Source of the DNA: Gp6-AA40 sp032156805
Lineage (GTDB): Bacteria; Acidobacteriota; Vicinamibacteria; Vicinamibacterales; UBA2999
Reading direction: 5' to 3'
DNA length: 64,000 bases
Assembly: GCA_032156805.1 (NCBI GenBank)
Contig: JALDXQ010000005.1
Coordinates: forward strand, 1-64,000
How positions within the stretch are numbered: the stretch's first letter is position 1; each line of letters begins with the position of its first letter. Shown here in pieces: positions 1 through 8,758 of this stretch. The notes beneath the pieces were generated by a model. The model saw nothing but the letters and a program-made list of their open reading frames with translations. It was not told where the DNA came from and made no database searches. Both the position numbers and the translations under genes were made by a program.

Positions 1-2
1 GC

Positions 3-350
3 CGGGCCGCCGCCCTTGTACAGCACCGCTTCCATCTTGAGGCCCGCGCGCGCGAGGAACAACACATTTATGCGGCAAGTGACCCCGACATTGTTCCACC
101 GCTTCCAATCGGGCGGCAGCTTCCTGTGATGACGCCCGCAGGTATCTCGCCAAACCTCGTCGGTCAACTGGAGTTACTGATTGGTCCCGACGGCGCTGTC
201 GAAGTCGTGAAACTCCATACGCCGCTCAATCGCTACCACGAGCGGATGATCGTCAGTGCGGCGAAGGCATGGAGGTACCAGCCTGCCACGAAAGCCGGGA
301 GAGCCGTACGCTTCCGGCTGTTCAAATCGGTCAACCTTCCGGAAGACTAG
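3..350 (+). CDS. TonB C-terminal domain protein, 5' end outside window
   Basis: The frame is open from the first bases of the window, so the N-terminus lies upstream; an internal ATG at 126 is not a credible start because similarity begins before it. The visible part carries a short proline-rich segment (DIVPPLPIG) and then a typical TonB C-terminal / energy-transducer fold: G-x-V-E-V-V-K-L near the middle and the A-x-x-A-W-R-Y-Q-P-A motif close to the end. Such domains contact outer-membrane transporters or occur as stand-alone periplasmic domains in secreted proteins of unknown role. Which kind this is cannot be told without the missing N-terminus. The stop is TAG at 348-350; the AsmA-like gene follows 71 bases later on the same strand. 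Confidence 0.7.
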   Translation, partial: RAAALVQHRFHLEARAREEQHIYAASDPDIVPPLPIGRQLPVMTPAGISPNLVGQLELLIGPDGAVEVVKLHTPLNRYHERMIVSAAKAWRYQPATKAGRAVRFRLFKSVNLPED

Positions 351-421
351 CGCCATTCCAACTCAGGCGTTGGCCGACCGTCCAGGCGTGTGGGATTCCG
401 GGCTGATATACGCTCACAACC

Positions 422-1903
422 ATGCGCAAGATCCTTCTCGTCATTGCTGCCTCCATCGTCGTCCTCCTACTGGTCGCGACAATCGGCCTCTACTGGTTCT
501 TCTCTGGCGATGGGATGCGGCGTGCCCTCGAGCAGCAAGCGACGTCATGGCTGGGACAGCCGGTGCGAATCCGGTCAGCAGCGGCACAGATCTTTCCACG
601 CCCCGGCATCGGACTGAGCGGCATCGAAGTCGGCGAGCCGGTTCACTTGACACTCGCGAGCGTTGACCTCTCGACGGATCTCCGGGCGCTGCTCAATCGG
701 AGGATCGAGGACGCGAGAGTCGTGATCTCCGACAGCCGCATCCAGATGCCGCTGCCCTTCACTATCCCCGGGAGCGACACATCGACCCAGCCAGAATCGG
801 CATCAGGAGGCGGCGGCATGGAGATCGTCTCGGTCCGCGAGATCTCCCTGCGCGACATTCGCATCGTCAGCCGAAGACGTGAAGTCGTCGTCTCGGCCGA
901 TTCGTCGCTGAATGGCGAACGACTGACGATCGACAGCTTCACGGCCGAATCCGGTAGCACCACGCTTCAAGCAGAGGGTGAAGCTGTCCTCGAGCCGAGC
1001 GTCGACGCCACGCTGAAGGTCACGGCGAACAAGCTGGACGTGGACGAACTGCTGGCGCTCGCCGAGGCGTTTACTCCCGAGTCTCGCACCGCTCGACGCG
1101 GTTCGACACAAAAGCCGATGAAAGTGAGTGCCGATGTTCAGGCTGACAGTGCAACGGCCGCAGGCGTCCAGGTCAAGCAGTTCAGCACGCGCATGGCGCT
1201 TGACGGCGATCGCCTCTCGCTGTCGCCGCTCACCTTTTCGCTCTTTGACGGCACCTACGATGGTTCACTGAATGCGCGACTTGGGGACAGCATGTCGATG
1301 ACGCTCCGATCACACCTGAAGGGGCTTGACGTCGCACAGATTGCAGCGTTCGGCGGCTCGCCTGACACGATCACGGGATCACTGGATGGCGATGGCACAT
1401 TCAGCGCGCAAGGCGCGGACGTGGCAACCGCCTTAGCCAGCGCGAACGGCAAAGGCGCCGTATCGATCGTTGATGGCACCATCAAGCGACTCAACCTCGT
1501 GAGAACGGTCGTCCTGTTCTTCGGCCGGCCAGCACCGGATACGGCCGCAGCAAGCGAACAGTTCGAGCGAATCGACGCGACATTCTCGCTGGCGAAGCAG
1601 ATCTTCAGGGCCGACACGTTCTCGATGTATTCGCGAGACGCTGATATCACGGGAACGGGCACACTCGCTCTCGAATCCCGAGCCCTCGACGGCACCGTGG
1701 ACATGAAGCTTTCCGAAGAGCTGTCTGCACAAGCGGGCACCGATCTGATCCGTTTCACACGAGAGCAGAACCGTGTTGTCCTGCCGGCCAGGCTTGGCGG
1801 TACGCTGGAGCAGCCCCGCATCACCATCAACGCTGTCGCCGCTCTTCGGCGTGGCATTCAAAACGAGCTCGGGGAACGACTCAAGGGGTTGTTCGGGAAG
1901 TAG
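422..1903 (+). CDS. AsmA-family protein
   Basis: A 493-aa protein with one N-terminal membrane anchor (about residues 4-27, rich in I/V/L) and a long periplasmic part made of beta-strand repeats, as in AsmA/TamB-like proteins, which are thought to help lipid or outer-membrane protein traffic between the two membranes. The AsmA N-terminal pattern (short TM, then G-Q-P-V-R-I and an LSGIEVGEP strand) and the C-terminal AsmA_2-type block (GKGAVSIVDGTIKRLNLV, roughly residues 340-357) are both visible. The length is typical of smaller family members. The gene ends directly in front of a hairpin. It is not obviously part of the polysaccharide locus. Confidence 0.75.
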   Translation: MRKILLVIAASIVVLLLVATIGLYWFFSGDGMRRALEQQATSWLGQPVRIRSAAAQIFPRPGIGLSGIEVGEPVHLTLASVDLSTDLRALLNRRIEDARVVISDSRIQMPLPFTIPGSDTSTQPESASGGGGMEIVSVREISLRDIRIVSRRREVVVSADSSLNGERLTIDSFTAESGSTTLQAEGEAVLEPSVDATLKVTANKLDVDELLALAEAFTPESRTARRGSTQKPMKVSADVQADSATAAGVQVKQFSTRMALDGDRLSLSPLTFSLFDGTYDGSLNARLGDSMSMTLRSHLKGLDVAQIAAFGGSPDTITGSLDGDGTFSAQGADVATALASANGKGAVSIVDGTIKRLNLVRTVVLFFGRPAPDTAAASEQFERIDATFSLAKQIFRADTFSMYSRDADITGTGTLALESRALDGTVDMKLSEELSAQAGTDLIRFTREQNRVVLPARLGGTLEQPRITINAVAALRRGIQNELGERLKGLFGK

Positions 1904-1936
1904 AGGCGGGTCCTCTGACCCGCCTGGAGAATATTT
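1904..1936 (+). terminator. Rho-independent-type terminator after the AsmA-like gene
   Basis: Immediately after the TAG stop there is a perfect 9-bp stem, AGGCGGGTC / GACCCGCCT (1904-1912 and 1917-1925), with a CTCT loop, followed by an A/T-rich stretch ending ATATTTT. The T tract is weak but stem and placement are convincing. Confidence 0.7.
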
Positions 1937-1995
1937 TGAACCTTCCGGCCCTCTAACTGCGTATCACGGAATTAGAGACCTATCCGGGGGGTGTC

Positions 1996-2514
1996 GTGAC
2001 CTGTGCCAAGTGCCGTCGTGAGATCGAGGCTGAATCGTCGTACTGTCGCTTTTGCGGAGCATCAGTCAGGGGCGGCGATGTCCCGCGACGATTCGTGCGA
2101 CTCCCGGATGACGGCAAGGTCGCGGGGGTATGCGCCGGTCTGGCAGCCTACTTCGATGCAGACGTCACCCTCGTTCGACTCGCATGGGTGACGCTCTCGA
2201 TCATCCCAGGGATGTTAGTCGGTGGCGTCGTGGCATATATCGCGGCCTGGGTGCTGACGCCTAGCGCCGGCCCACAGGACCACAGGGTGCTGGCCAGCAG
2301 CCGTCTCGCCCGTTCTGAGACGAACAAGCAAATCGCCGGTGTGTGTGGCGGGCTGGCGGAGTACTTCGGAGTCGATGCGACGATCGTCCGCCTGGCTGCC
2401 GTCGCTCTCGCGATCTACCCAGGCGCGGTGATTGGCGGCGTCGTCGCCTACCTCATCGCCTGGTTCATCATGCCGGCGGACAGCCGAACGTTACAGCCTG
2501 TGGCGACCAGTTGA
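1996..2514 (+). CDS. Zinc-ribbon protein with two PspC domains
   Basis: A 172-aa protein starting at GTG 1996 with a G-rich ribosome-binding stretch just upstream. Residues 3-21 form a CxxC...CxxC zinc ribbon (CAKC and CRFC). Two PspC-type repeats follow: each has a positively charged stretch, a V/I-A-G-V-C-G/A-G-L motif and a hydrophobic helix ending in A-A/I-W (about residues 35-90 and 105-165). PspC proteins are inner-membrane components linked to the phage-shock envelope stress response; zinc-ribbon plus PspC arrangements occur in several phyla. No pspA or pspB is nearby, so a direct role in that pathway is inference. Confidence 0.85.
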   Translation: MTCAKCRREIEAESSYCRFCGASVRGGDVPRRFVRLPDDGKVAGVCAGLAAYFDADVTLVRLAWVTLSIIPGMLVGGVVAYIAAWVLTPSAGPQDHRVLASSRLARSETNKQIAGVCGGLAEYFGVDATIVRLAAVALAIYPGAVIGGVVAYLIAWFIMPADSRTLQPVATS

Positions 2515-2576
2515 ACGCTACTTGAAAGCCCGCGTGTTCGAGATGATCGAGCAGAGGCGGCGCACTTTGTGGATGG

Positions 2577-2604
2577 CGAGGGCGGGCACGAGCAGCCCGC
2601 CTCG
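2577..2604. terminator. Possible bidirectional hairpin between convergent genes
   Basis: Left arm CGAGGGCGGGC pairs with right arm GCCCGCCTCG, leaving one bulged G and a 7-base loop. It lies between the stop of the PspC gene (2514) and the end of the converging PEP-CTERM gene (2616). No clear T run follows on either strand, so it may be a structure barrier rather than an intrinsic terminator. Confidence 0.4.
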
Positions 2605-2615
2605 AAGCAATGGAG

Positions 2616-3281
2616 TTAACCGCGCTGTGCCGCTACGCCGCGTCGACGATGGAAACAGAGGGCAGCGATAGCCGAGCCGAAAAGCGCCAGTGTTGAGGGT
2701 TCGGGAACGGCCTGAATTGTGGGTTCAGGAACGATCGTCAATTGGTCCTGCGCTCGACGACCACCCTGGTAGAACAGGTTCAGGACCCGGACGTCGCCAA
2801 GACCAGACCATGCGCCGCTGTTGACGGCCGCATTCGCAGCCTGAACGAAGATGTTGCCGCTTTGGTTGCCTACGTTCTCGCCTTCAAAGTGCCAAATGGC
2901 TGTCTGCAGCAGGTTCGCAGACGTCGCCTTGCCCGGCGTGTAGCCGGCGAGTGTGCCATTGCGAAAATTCGTATAGAGATAGGCGGTCCGCTGATCGAGG
3001 GGGTCGCTATATGGCTGGTCATCGGTCGCGGTCGAGACGGAGCCAACATTGAACCTGTCGCTGAAGTTCATGTACTCCGTCATCTGGAGGCAGAACGTGA
3101 TGAACTGGTCGACTGGGCTCCCTCCCGGCGTGTCGTACACGGTCAACAGGAACTCCCCACCTGGTGAACCGGGTCGATCCCCGAACTTGACATAGTCGCC
3201 GGCTGAGACGGCGTCAGCTTGCGCGCCGGCCGGAATCAGCAACAAAAGGAGCAACGCGGTGAGGGCCGCGAGATTTCGCAT
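2616..3281 (-). CDS. PEP-CTERM sorting-domain protein
   Basis: Predicted exosortase substrate of about 221 aa. The best start is the internal Met at 3281, which opens a clean signal peptide (MRNLAALTALLLLLLIPAG, cleavage near AQA-D); the frame extends to 3314 but that adds only hydrophilic residues. The C-terminus has the full PEP-CTERM signal: VPEPSTLALFGS, a hydrophobic helix, and the basic tail HRRRG. The middle part resembles secreted proteins of the same group that contain FCLQ and TAIWHFEGE segments; their function is unknown. The cognate exosortase is probably the one at 47082-47969. The gene is divergent from the propeller protein at 3621. Confidence 0.88.
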   Translation of the reverse strand: MRNLAALTALLLLLLIPAGAQADAVSAGDYVKFGDRPGSPGGEFLLTVYDTPGGSPVDQFITFCLQMTEYMNFSDRFNVGSVSTATDDQPYSDPLDQRTAYLYTNFRNGTLAGYTPGKATSANLLQTAIWHFEGENVGNQSGNIFVQAANAAVNSGAWSGLGDVRVLNLFYQGGRRAQDQLTIVPEPTIQAVPEPSTLALFGSAIAALCFHRRRGVAAQRG

Positions 3282-3620
3282 GAACCTGTTCTCCACGGGG
3301 ATTGGTGGCTTCACTCGCTCATCATCAGGTTCAAGATGCGCGCCATACTGGGCCGCGCACGTTTTGCTGTTTTACTGAATGTTTGCGCCAGTTGCGTCGT
3401 CCATCGCCGAGCTAGTGGAGGAAAAAGCAGACAATACTCGGCCGCGGTGAACCATCCCCCGAATCGCGCTAGCGAGCGATGACTACGTTCGACTAGACGT
3501 TTCTCTTACGTGGGGACGAGACGCGCACCTGCGTCCGCAATGACGTGAACCCAGGAGTCGATCGGAGGTGGACGGCGCTTAGGCGCCGGGGCTAGGATTG
3601 AACATCCCTAATCACGGCAG
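3282..3620. other. Intergenic region between divergent genes
   Basis: About 340 bases separate the PEP-CTERM gene (minus) from the secreted propeller gene (plus), so promoters for both should be here. I see no credible coding frame, and no promoter match good enough to place. A short palindromic patch (GGCGCTTAGGCGCC, about 3572-3585) lies upstream of the plus-strand gene. Confidence 0.4.
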
Positions 3621-4967
3621 ATGCGAATATCGAACCGTCACCGTCCATTTCTCAGAGCCGCGTTGCTGGCGTGCGCTGCGGGCGCTTTCGCCTTCGTAGG
3701 CCACGACACGAGGGCGCAGGGCGGGGGCCCGCGCCTCGAATGGGACCAGCCAGCAGTGTCGCTACCACATGTTCGATCCCTGTCATTCCAGCTGTTCGTC
3801 GATGATGTCATTTACCCCCTCAACAGCGTCACCTGTATAGCAGCCACTGGAGGGGCCGGCTTCATCTGCACGGCTCGCTTGCCGCAGCTCGGACCGGGAC
3901 GGCACGTGCTTCAGTTGGTATCTACGCTGAATGGCCTCGAGAGTCCACCGTCGGATTCACTCGTTTTAACGGACGATAACGGGCAATTGACCTTCGCTCG
4001 AGAATCTGACTCCTTGATTGCCCCGGTACTCTCGATGCCCTCGACCGCCTGCCTGACGAGTAGCCCGACAGAGTGTTACTCGGTGCGCGCAGTTGCGTCG
4101 CGTCTTTCGGGAGTGAGCGCGCTGAGCCCTGCGCCGGACGGCCGTCTGTTCTTTGTCGAAGGCAACACGAGAGTTCGCGTCGTGGCCGACGGCGCGTTGA
4201 TACCGGCGCCTGTCCTCGCCTTGAACGATGAGCAGGCACGAATCGTGGGCCTCGCGGTCGAGGGGGGGAGCTTTTCCGAGAATAGGTTCGTGTTCGTTGC
4301 CTGGACCGATCAGACCCCATCCGGGCAACTCCAGTTGAACGTTACGCGATACCGTGAAGTCGCCAACACGCTGGGCGAGGGAGCGACGATTCTCACTGGT
4401 ATTCCCGTCCCGCGAGACGTCCCGTCTTCAATCGCCGTGGACCGCCAGGGGCATGTGTACGTGGCGGTTCCCTCGCTCCAGTCCGGCTCTTCAGCTCCGG
4501 GATCGGGAAACGTACTGCGAATCACGCGCGATGGGCGTGTGCCTCCTGATAACAGGCTCGGCCTCGCCGCCTTCTCACCGGGATTTTCCTCACCAACCTC
4601 GCTTTCCCTTGATCCAGGTCAGAGCCTTATCTGGCTTGGCGGACGAGATTCTGGCGGTGTTTCTACGCTCGGTGTCGTTCCAGCTTCGCCGTCTGGTCAC
4701 CCACAAGCGATCCGCGTGGTCACCCAAGTGGCATCAGATCGACCGGTTTCGTTTGTGCTGTGGAGGATGGAAAAATCATCGCAGCCCGCGCTGTTCGCTC
4801 TCGCGGATGGCCGGTTGTCGAAGGCGATCAGAGCACAGGACGGACACATCTCTGGTTATGCCTCAGTCGATTTGGGTCAGTTACACCTGACGACCGCAGC
4901 GACGACCGAAACCGCGTCGATCTATGTCGCCACTGACACGTCGATCTTCGAGCTGTTCCGGCGGTAG
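3621..4967 (+). CDS. Secreted glucose/sorbosone-dehydrogenase-like beta-propeller protein
   Basis: A 448-aa protein with a signal peptide (about residues 1-32, cleavage near TRAQG). Residues 35-115 look like a small Fn3-type beta domain. The rest follows the sugar-dehydrogenase-like propeller pattern: LSPAPDGRLFFVEGN near 170, a VGLAVEGGSF blade, a FVFVAWTDQT blade, SIAVDRQGHVYVAV and GNVLRITRDGRVPPDN. Soluble quinoprotein sugar dehydrogenases share this fold, but catalytic residues cannot be confirmed by eye and many homologues are uncharacterised secreted proteins. Its stop is only 13 bases from the converging DUF5989 gene. Confidence 0.6.
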   Translation: MRISNRHRPFLRAALLACAAGAFAFVGHDTRAQGGGPRLEWDQPAVSLPHVRSLSFQLFVDDVIYPLNSVTCIAATGGAGFICTARLPQLGPGRHVLQLVSTLNGLESPPSDSLVLTDDNGQLTFARESDSLIAPVLSMPSTACLTSSPTECYSVRAVASRLSGVSALSPAPDGRLFFVEGNTRVRVVADGALIPAPVLALNDEQARIVGLAVEGGSFSENRFVFVAWTDQTPSGQLQLNVTRYREVANTLGEGATILTGIPVPRDVPSSIAVDRQGHVYVAVPSLQSGSSAPGSGNVLRITRDGRVPPDNRLGLAAFSPGFSSPTSLSLDPGQSLIWLGGRDSGGVSTLGVVPASPSGHPQAIRVVTQVASDRPVSFVLWRMEKSSQPALFALADGRLSKAIRAQDGHISGYASVDLGQLHLTTAATTETASIYVATDTSIFELFRR

Positions 4968-4980
4968 GTCCGCCCAATCC

Positions 4981-5139
4981 TCAAAAAATTGTGTAGATGA
5001 AGGGTGCCAGGGCAGATCCCTGGGCGAAGATCAGCAGGGCTCCGACGAGAACCATAACCACAATGACTGGGGCCAGCCACCATTTCCTCCGCTCACGCAG
5101 ATAGGCCCACAACTGGCTGGCAAGCCCGGACGATCTCAC
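4981..5139 (-). CDS. DUF5989 family small membrane protein
   Basis: A 52-aa gene read from GTG 5139 to TGA 4981, with AGGAGA a few bases upstream of the start. The protein begins MRSSGLASQLWAYLRERRKWW, continues with one hydrophobic helix (LAPVIVVMVLVGALLIF), and ends in a conserved tail AQGSALAPFIYTIF. Start, single TM and tail match DUF5989, a tiny family that typically sits beside NodU-type carbamoyltransferases and SxtJ proteins, exactly as here. Role unknown; it may anchor or regulate a membrane-bound carbamoylation complex. The gene is below the size that most gene callers keep. Confidence 0.85.
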   Translation of the reverse strand: MRSSGLASQLWAYLRERRKWWLAPVIVVMVLVGALLIFAQGSALAPFIYTIF

Positions 5140-5206
5140 GTGCCATCTCCTGGAATCATGGGTAGCAGAGGCATTGTACCGGCATTCACAGGGCGCGCGG
5201 CTTCCA

Positions 5207-5614
5207 TCAGAACTGCTGTTCCATGCTCGCGGACCGTCGCCTGCCGGGCGAACGAACTTTCAAAAAGCCATTCGTTGATGGGCGGTGTTCGATTGAACTA
5301 TGCCCCAACCGCCTCCGAACGACGCCGATCGGCGTGATGATACCGAAGTAGATCGCCGCCAGCACGACCGGTGTCGTGACCAGCGAAATCGCGTGCGCGA
5401 TTTTCATCCACGCGCGTTCGATGGGACCGAGATGGGTTGGAATGAGCAACGCCGCCATAACCAACGCACCAGCGAGACTACCCAGGACATTTGCGGCCAA
5501 ATGGCGGTCGCGCCACCAGGCGAGCATGGCGAAGACGAAGAACGCTCCACCCACAGTGACGCCAAAACGACGACCCTCGCGCCGCGTCAATCGAGTTGGA
5601 ACGTCTGCTGCCAT
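5207..5614 (-). CDS. SxtJ-like membrane protein
   Basis: The Met at 5614 (MAADVPTRLTRREGRRFG) is the sensible start, giving 135 aa; the frame stays open to 5728 but that part overlaps the carbamoyltransferase and is not conserved-looking. Three hydrophobic segments are visible (about residues 15-33, 38-60, 70-95). This matches the SxtJ family, named from the saxitoxin cluster, which pairs with carbamoyltransferases. It overlaps the carbamoyltransferase end by 28 bases, so translation is probably coupled, and DUF5989 follows 67 bases downstream. The tail (about residues 100-135) is polar and arginine-rich. Confidence 0.75.
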   Translation of the reverse strand: MAADVPTRLTRREGRRFGVTVGGAFFVFAMLAWWRDRHLAANVLGSLAGALVMAALLIPTHLGPIERAWMKIAHAISLVTTPVVLAAIYFGIITPIGVVRRRLGHSSIEHRPSTNGFLKVRSPGRRRSASMEQQF

Positions 5615-7428
5615 TCGTTTGACTCCGTGATCGAAGGTTGCTCGCTCTTGTGAAGGAGGTAGGGACCCAGAACCAACGCATCGAGATGCGTGCGCATGAA
5701 GCACCGATATGCGTCGGCGGGTGTACACACAATCGGTTCGCCACGCACGTTGAACGACGTGTTGACGAGCACTCCGTATCCGGTGAGTCGCTCGAACGCC
5801 GCGAGCAGATCGTAGTAGTGCGGGTTGGTCTCCCGGCAGACAGTCTGAATTCGAGCCGAGTAATCCACGTGGGTGATGGCTGGGAGATCCGAACGCGGAA
5901 CCCTGAGTCGGTCGATTCCCCAGAGCGCCTGCTGTTCCGCGGTCATCGGAAGGCGGCGGTCGGCGCGAACGAGCGCGACCAGAAGCATAAAGGGTGAGTC
6001 GACATCCAGATCGAAATAGTCAGAGACTCGCTCGCGCAGGACACTGGGCGCAAATGGGCGGAACCCCTCACGAAACTTGATCTTGAGGTTCATCTGCGCC
6101 TGCATGCAGGGGCTGCGCGGGTCTCCGAGAATGCTTCGGGCGCCCAGCGCGCGCGGGCCGAACTCCATCCGGCCGTCGAACCACCCGACGACTTGCTCCT
6201 CGGCCAGCAGTGTCGCCACGCGCTCGGGAAGACTCGCGCGCGCCAGACGTCGGTACGGCGCCCCGACGCTCTGGAGAAACTTCTCTATCTCTTCGTCGCC
6301 GTACGCCGGTCCAAGGTAGGTGCCGTGCATCTTGTCGCGGTCGGGGACGACTTCACGTGGCTGTTCGAGGTGACGGTGCCAGATGAGTTGCGCGACGCCA
6401 AGCGCACCGCCGGCGTCGCCGGCGGCAGGCTGAATCCAGATGCGCTTGAACGGTCCTTCACGTAGCAGTCGACCATTGCCCACGCAGTTGAGGGCGACGC
6501 CACCAGCGAGGCACAGATTGTCGAGACCGGTCACGTGATGAGCTGTGCGCGCCATGCGAAGCATGACTTCTTCGCAGACTACCTGGATCGAGCGCGCCAG
6601 ATCCATTTCGCGCTGCGTCAGCGGTGTCTCGGGAGGTCGCGGAGGTCCGCCAAACAGCTCATCGAAGGCGGCGCTCGTCATCGTCAGCCCGCCCAGATAG
6701 TCGAAGTACCTCTGATTCAGTCGAAACGAACCGTCGTCTCGCAGGTCGATCAGCTCTCGATAGATCGCATCGACGTAAAGAGGCTCGCCGTAAGGAGCCA
6801 GTCCCATCACTTTGTATTCACCAGAGTTCACCTTGAAGCCAAGGTAGTAGGTAAACGCGGAATACAGCAACCCCAGTGAATCCGGCCAATGCAGTTCCTG
6901 GACGATCTCGAAGTCGCGACCTTCGCCCACGCCGATGGAGGCTGTGGCCCATTCCCCGACGCCGTCGATCGTCAGGATCGCGGCCCTGTCGAACGGTGAT
7001 GGCAGGAAGGCGCTGGCCGCGTGCGCTTCGTGGTGCTCACTGTAGAGCACGGGACCCGCGTAGAACAATTCTCGGCGCAGGTGACGGTCGATGTAGAGCT
7101 TGTCTTGAATCCACCAGGGGCCAGCTATCAGGAAGGACCGGAATCCTCGCGGGGCAATTCCCAGGTACGTTTCGAGAATGCGCTCGAACTTCAGCAGAGG
7201 TTTGTCGTAGAAGCCAACCGCCTCGAGATCGCCGACGCCAATGCCGGCGGTGCGCAGACAGTAGTCGACCGCCTGTCGCGGAAAGCGAGCGTCCCCTTTT
7301 TGACGTGAGAATCGTTCCTCCTGTGCGGCCGCGACGATGTCGCCGTTTCGGAGGAGTGCAGCGGCGCTATCGTGGTAGTACGCTGAGATGCCGAGGATGT
7401 ACCGATCGTTTCGTGACCCACCGATCAT
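5587..7428 (-). CDS. NodU/SxtI-family carbamoyltransferase
   Basis: A 613-aa protein of the O-carbamoyltransferase family (NodU, HypF-related, SxtI, TobZ), which uses carbamoyl phosphate and ATP to carbamoylate a hydroxyl. Seen directly: the N-terminal ILGISAYYHDSAAAL motif, the metal/ATP-binding HHEAHAASAF cluster at residues 132-141, a LCLAGGVALNCVGNG segment, and the C-terminal domain with GPRALGARSILGDPR. The length matches full-length two-domain enzymes. It heads a three-gene unit with SxtJ and DUF5989. In this locus the acceptor is most likely a sugar of the EPS or its lipid-linked precursor, which is inference. The gene is divergent from rfbB. Confidence 0.9.
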   Translation of the reverse strand: MIGGSRNDRYILGISAYYHDSAAALLRNGDIVAAAQEERFSRQKGDARFPRQAVDYCLRTAGIGVGDLEAVGFYDKPLLKFERILETYLGIAPRGFRSFLIAGPWWIQDKLYIDRHLRRELFYAGPVLYSEHHEAHAASAFLPSPFDRAAILTIDGVGEWATASIGVGEGRDFEIVQELHWPDSLGLLYSAFTYYLGFKVNSGEYKVMGLAPYGEPLYVDAIYRELIDLRDDGSFRLNQRYFDYLGGLTMTSAAFDELFGGPPRPPETPLTQREMDLARSIQVVCEEVMLRMARTAHHVTGLDNLCLAGGVALNCVGNGRLLREGPFKRIWIQPAAGDAGGALGVAQLIWHRHLEQPREVVPDRDKMHGTYLGPAYGDEEIEKFLQSVGAPYRRLARASLPERVATLLAEEQVVGWFDGRMEFGPRALGARSILGDPRSPCMQAQMNLKIKFREGFRPFAPSVLRERVSDYFDLDVDSPFMLLVALVRADRRLPMTAEQQALWGIDRLRVPRSDLPAITHVDYSARIQTVCRETNPHYYDLLAAFERLTGYGVLVNTSFNVRGEPIVCTPADAYRCFMRTHLDALVLGPYLLHKSEQPSITESNEWQQTFQLD

Positions 7429-7611
7429 CGAGATTCAACATATTAGTCGAACGTCATCACCATAGCTCGTAACGAAGCCGTCCCGACACCCTCAGCGAGC
7501 GACGCGTGAGGGACGATCGGACGCGGAAGCGACGTCCCGTCAAGGGATGCCGGCACACTTTCAATTGGAACCTTGCTCCTGGACAATAATCGGAAGCGCT
7601 ACGACCACCAC

Positions 7612-7627
7612 GGGCGATTGATCGCCC
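7612..7627. promoter_or_regulatory. Perfect 16-bp palindrome upstream of rfbB
   Basis: GGGCGAT-TG-ATCGCCC, two perfect 7-bp arms, lies 33 bases before the rfbB start in the divergent rfbB/carbamoyltransferase region. It could be a repressor site or a leader hairpin. A weaker inverted repeat (CCCTCA...TGAGGG) lies around 7490-7513. No clear -35/-10 pair could be placed. Confidence 0.4.
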
Positions 7628-7660
7628 ATCATTTGAATCACGACTGGAGACACAGCTCGA

Positions 7661-8698
7661 ATGAGACTACTCGTCACTGGCGGCGCTGGTTTCATCGGTT
7701 CGGCGTTCGTGCGATATGTGCTCGCCCGCGAGTCTGACGCGCACATCGTCACGCTCGACAAGCTGACCTACGCCGGCAATCTGGAAAATCTCGCCTCCGT
7801 GAGTGGTGACCCGCGACATTCCTTCGTCAAGGGCGACATCTGCGATGCGCAGACCGTGGCGTCGATCCTCGAGGATGGCATCGATGCGATCGTCCATTTC
7901 GCTGCTGAATCGCACGTCGACCGCAGCATTCTCTCCCCCGATCCCTTTATCGAGACCAACGTTCGCGGCACGGCGACGCTGCTCGACGCAGCGCGGAAGG
8001 CCGTGATCGGCCGCTTTCTCCACGTCTCGACTGACGAAGTCTATGGCGACATCGACCCCCCGTTCGAAGCCGACGAGACATTCCCTCTCAAGCCGAGCAG
8101 CCCCTACGCGGCGTCGAAGGCAGCTGCCGACTTGCTTGCGCTGTCTTACGTCCGGACGTTCAAGCTGCCGGTCGTGGTGACCCGCGCATCGAACAATTAC
8201 GGGCCATACCAGTTTCCCGAGAAGCTCATCCCACTGATGATCGCGAACGCAATCGAGAGTATTCCGCTGCCGGTCTACGGCGACGGCATGCAGATCCGCG
8301 ACTGGCTCTACGTTGACGATCATTGCCGGGGAATTCTGGCGGTCCTCCGCCGTGGGCGCGAAGGCGAGGTCTACAACATCGGAGGCAACCGGGCGCTTCC
8401 GAATCGTGACGTCATCAAGCGCGTGCTCGACATCGTCGGCGCACCCGAGTCGCTCATGACGACCGTGACCGATCGCCCGGGCCACGATCGCCGATACGCG
8501 CTGTCGAGCGAGAAGCTGGCGCGCGAGACCGGGTTCGTACCCGAGATGACGTTCGAGACAGGCCTGGTGCAGACCGTGCGATGGTATCGCGACAACCTCG
8601 ATTGGACGCGGCGCGTTCGAACTGGTGAGTACCGCGAATACTACGAAAAGAACTACAGCTGGCGCGACGTCGGAGCGTCAAGGCCAGCGGCGCAGTGA
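7661..8698 (+). CDS. rfbB: dTDP-glucose 4,6-dehydratase
   Basis: A 345-aa extended short-chain dehydrogenase that converts dTDP-glucose to dTDP-4-keto-6-deoxyglucose. Seen: the NAD-binding GGAGFIGSAFVRYVL at the N-terminus, HFAAESHVDRS, the STDEVYGD active-site segment (residues 123-130), and the catalytic Y149-x3-K153 in SPYAASKAAADLL, plus ASNNYGPYQFPEKLIP. The length is normal. rfbA follows 60 bases later. With rfbA and the RmlC-type gene at 12309 it gives most of the dTDP-L-rhamnose pathway; the reductase rfbD is not in the window. Confidence 0.95.
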   Translation: MRLLVTGGAGFIGSAFVRYVLARESDAHIVTLDKLTYAGNLENLASVSGDPRHSFVKGDICDAQTVASILEDGIDAIVHFAAESHVDRSILSPDPFIETNVRGTATLLDAARKAVIGRFLHVSTDEVYGDIDPPFEADETFPLKPSSPYAASKAAADLLALSYVRTFKLPVVVTRASNNYGPYQFPEKLIPLMIANAIESIPLPVYGDGMQIRDWLYVDDHCRGILAVLRRGREGEVYNIGGNRALPNRDVIKRVLDIVGAPESLMTTVTDRPGHDRRYALSSEKLARETGFVPEMTFETGLVQTVRWYRDNLDWTRRVRTGEYREYYEKNYSWRDVGASRPAAQ

Positions 8699-8758
8699 CC
8701 GCGCCTCCGGTCGCGTGGCAGGACCTCGGCTTCGGAACTCGCTAGAATCGAACTCGAC

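Noticed and set aside
8743..8748. TAGAAT 10 bases before rfbA as a separate promoter
   Set aside because: No -35 partner at the right distance; noted only in the gene entry.
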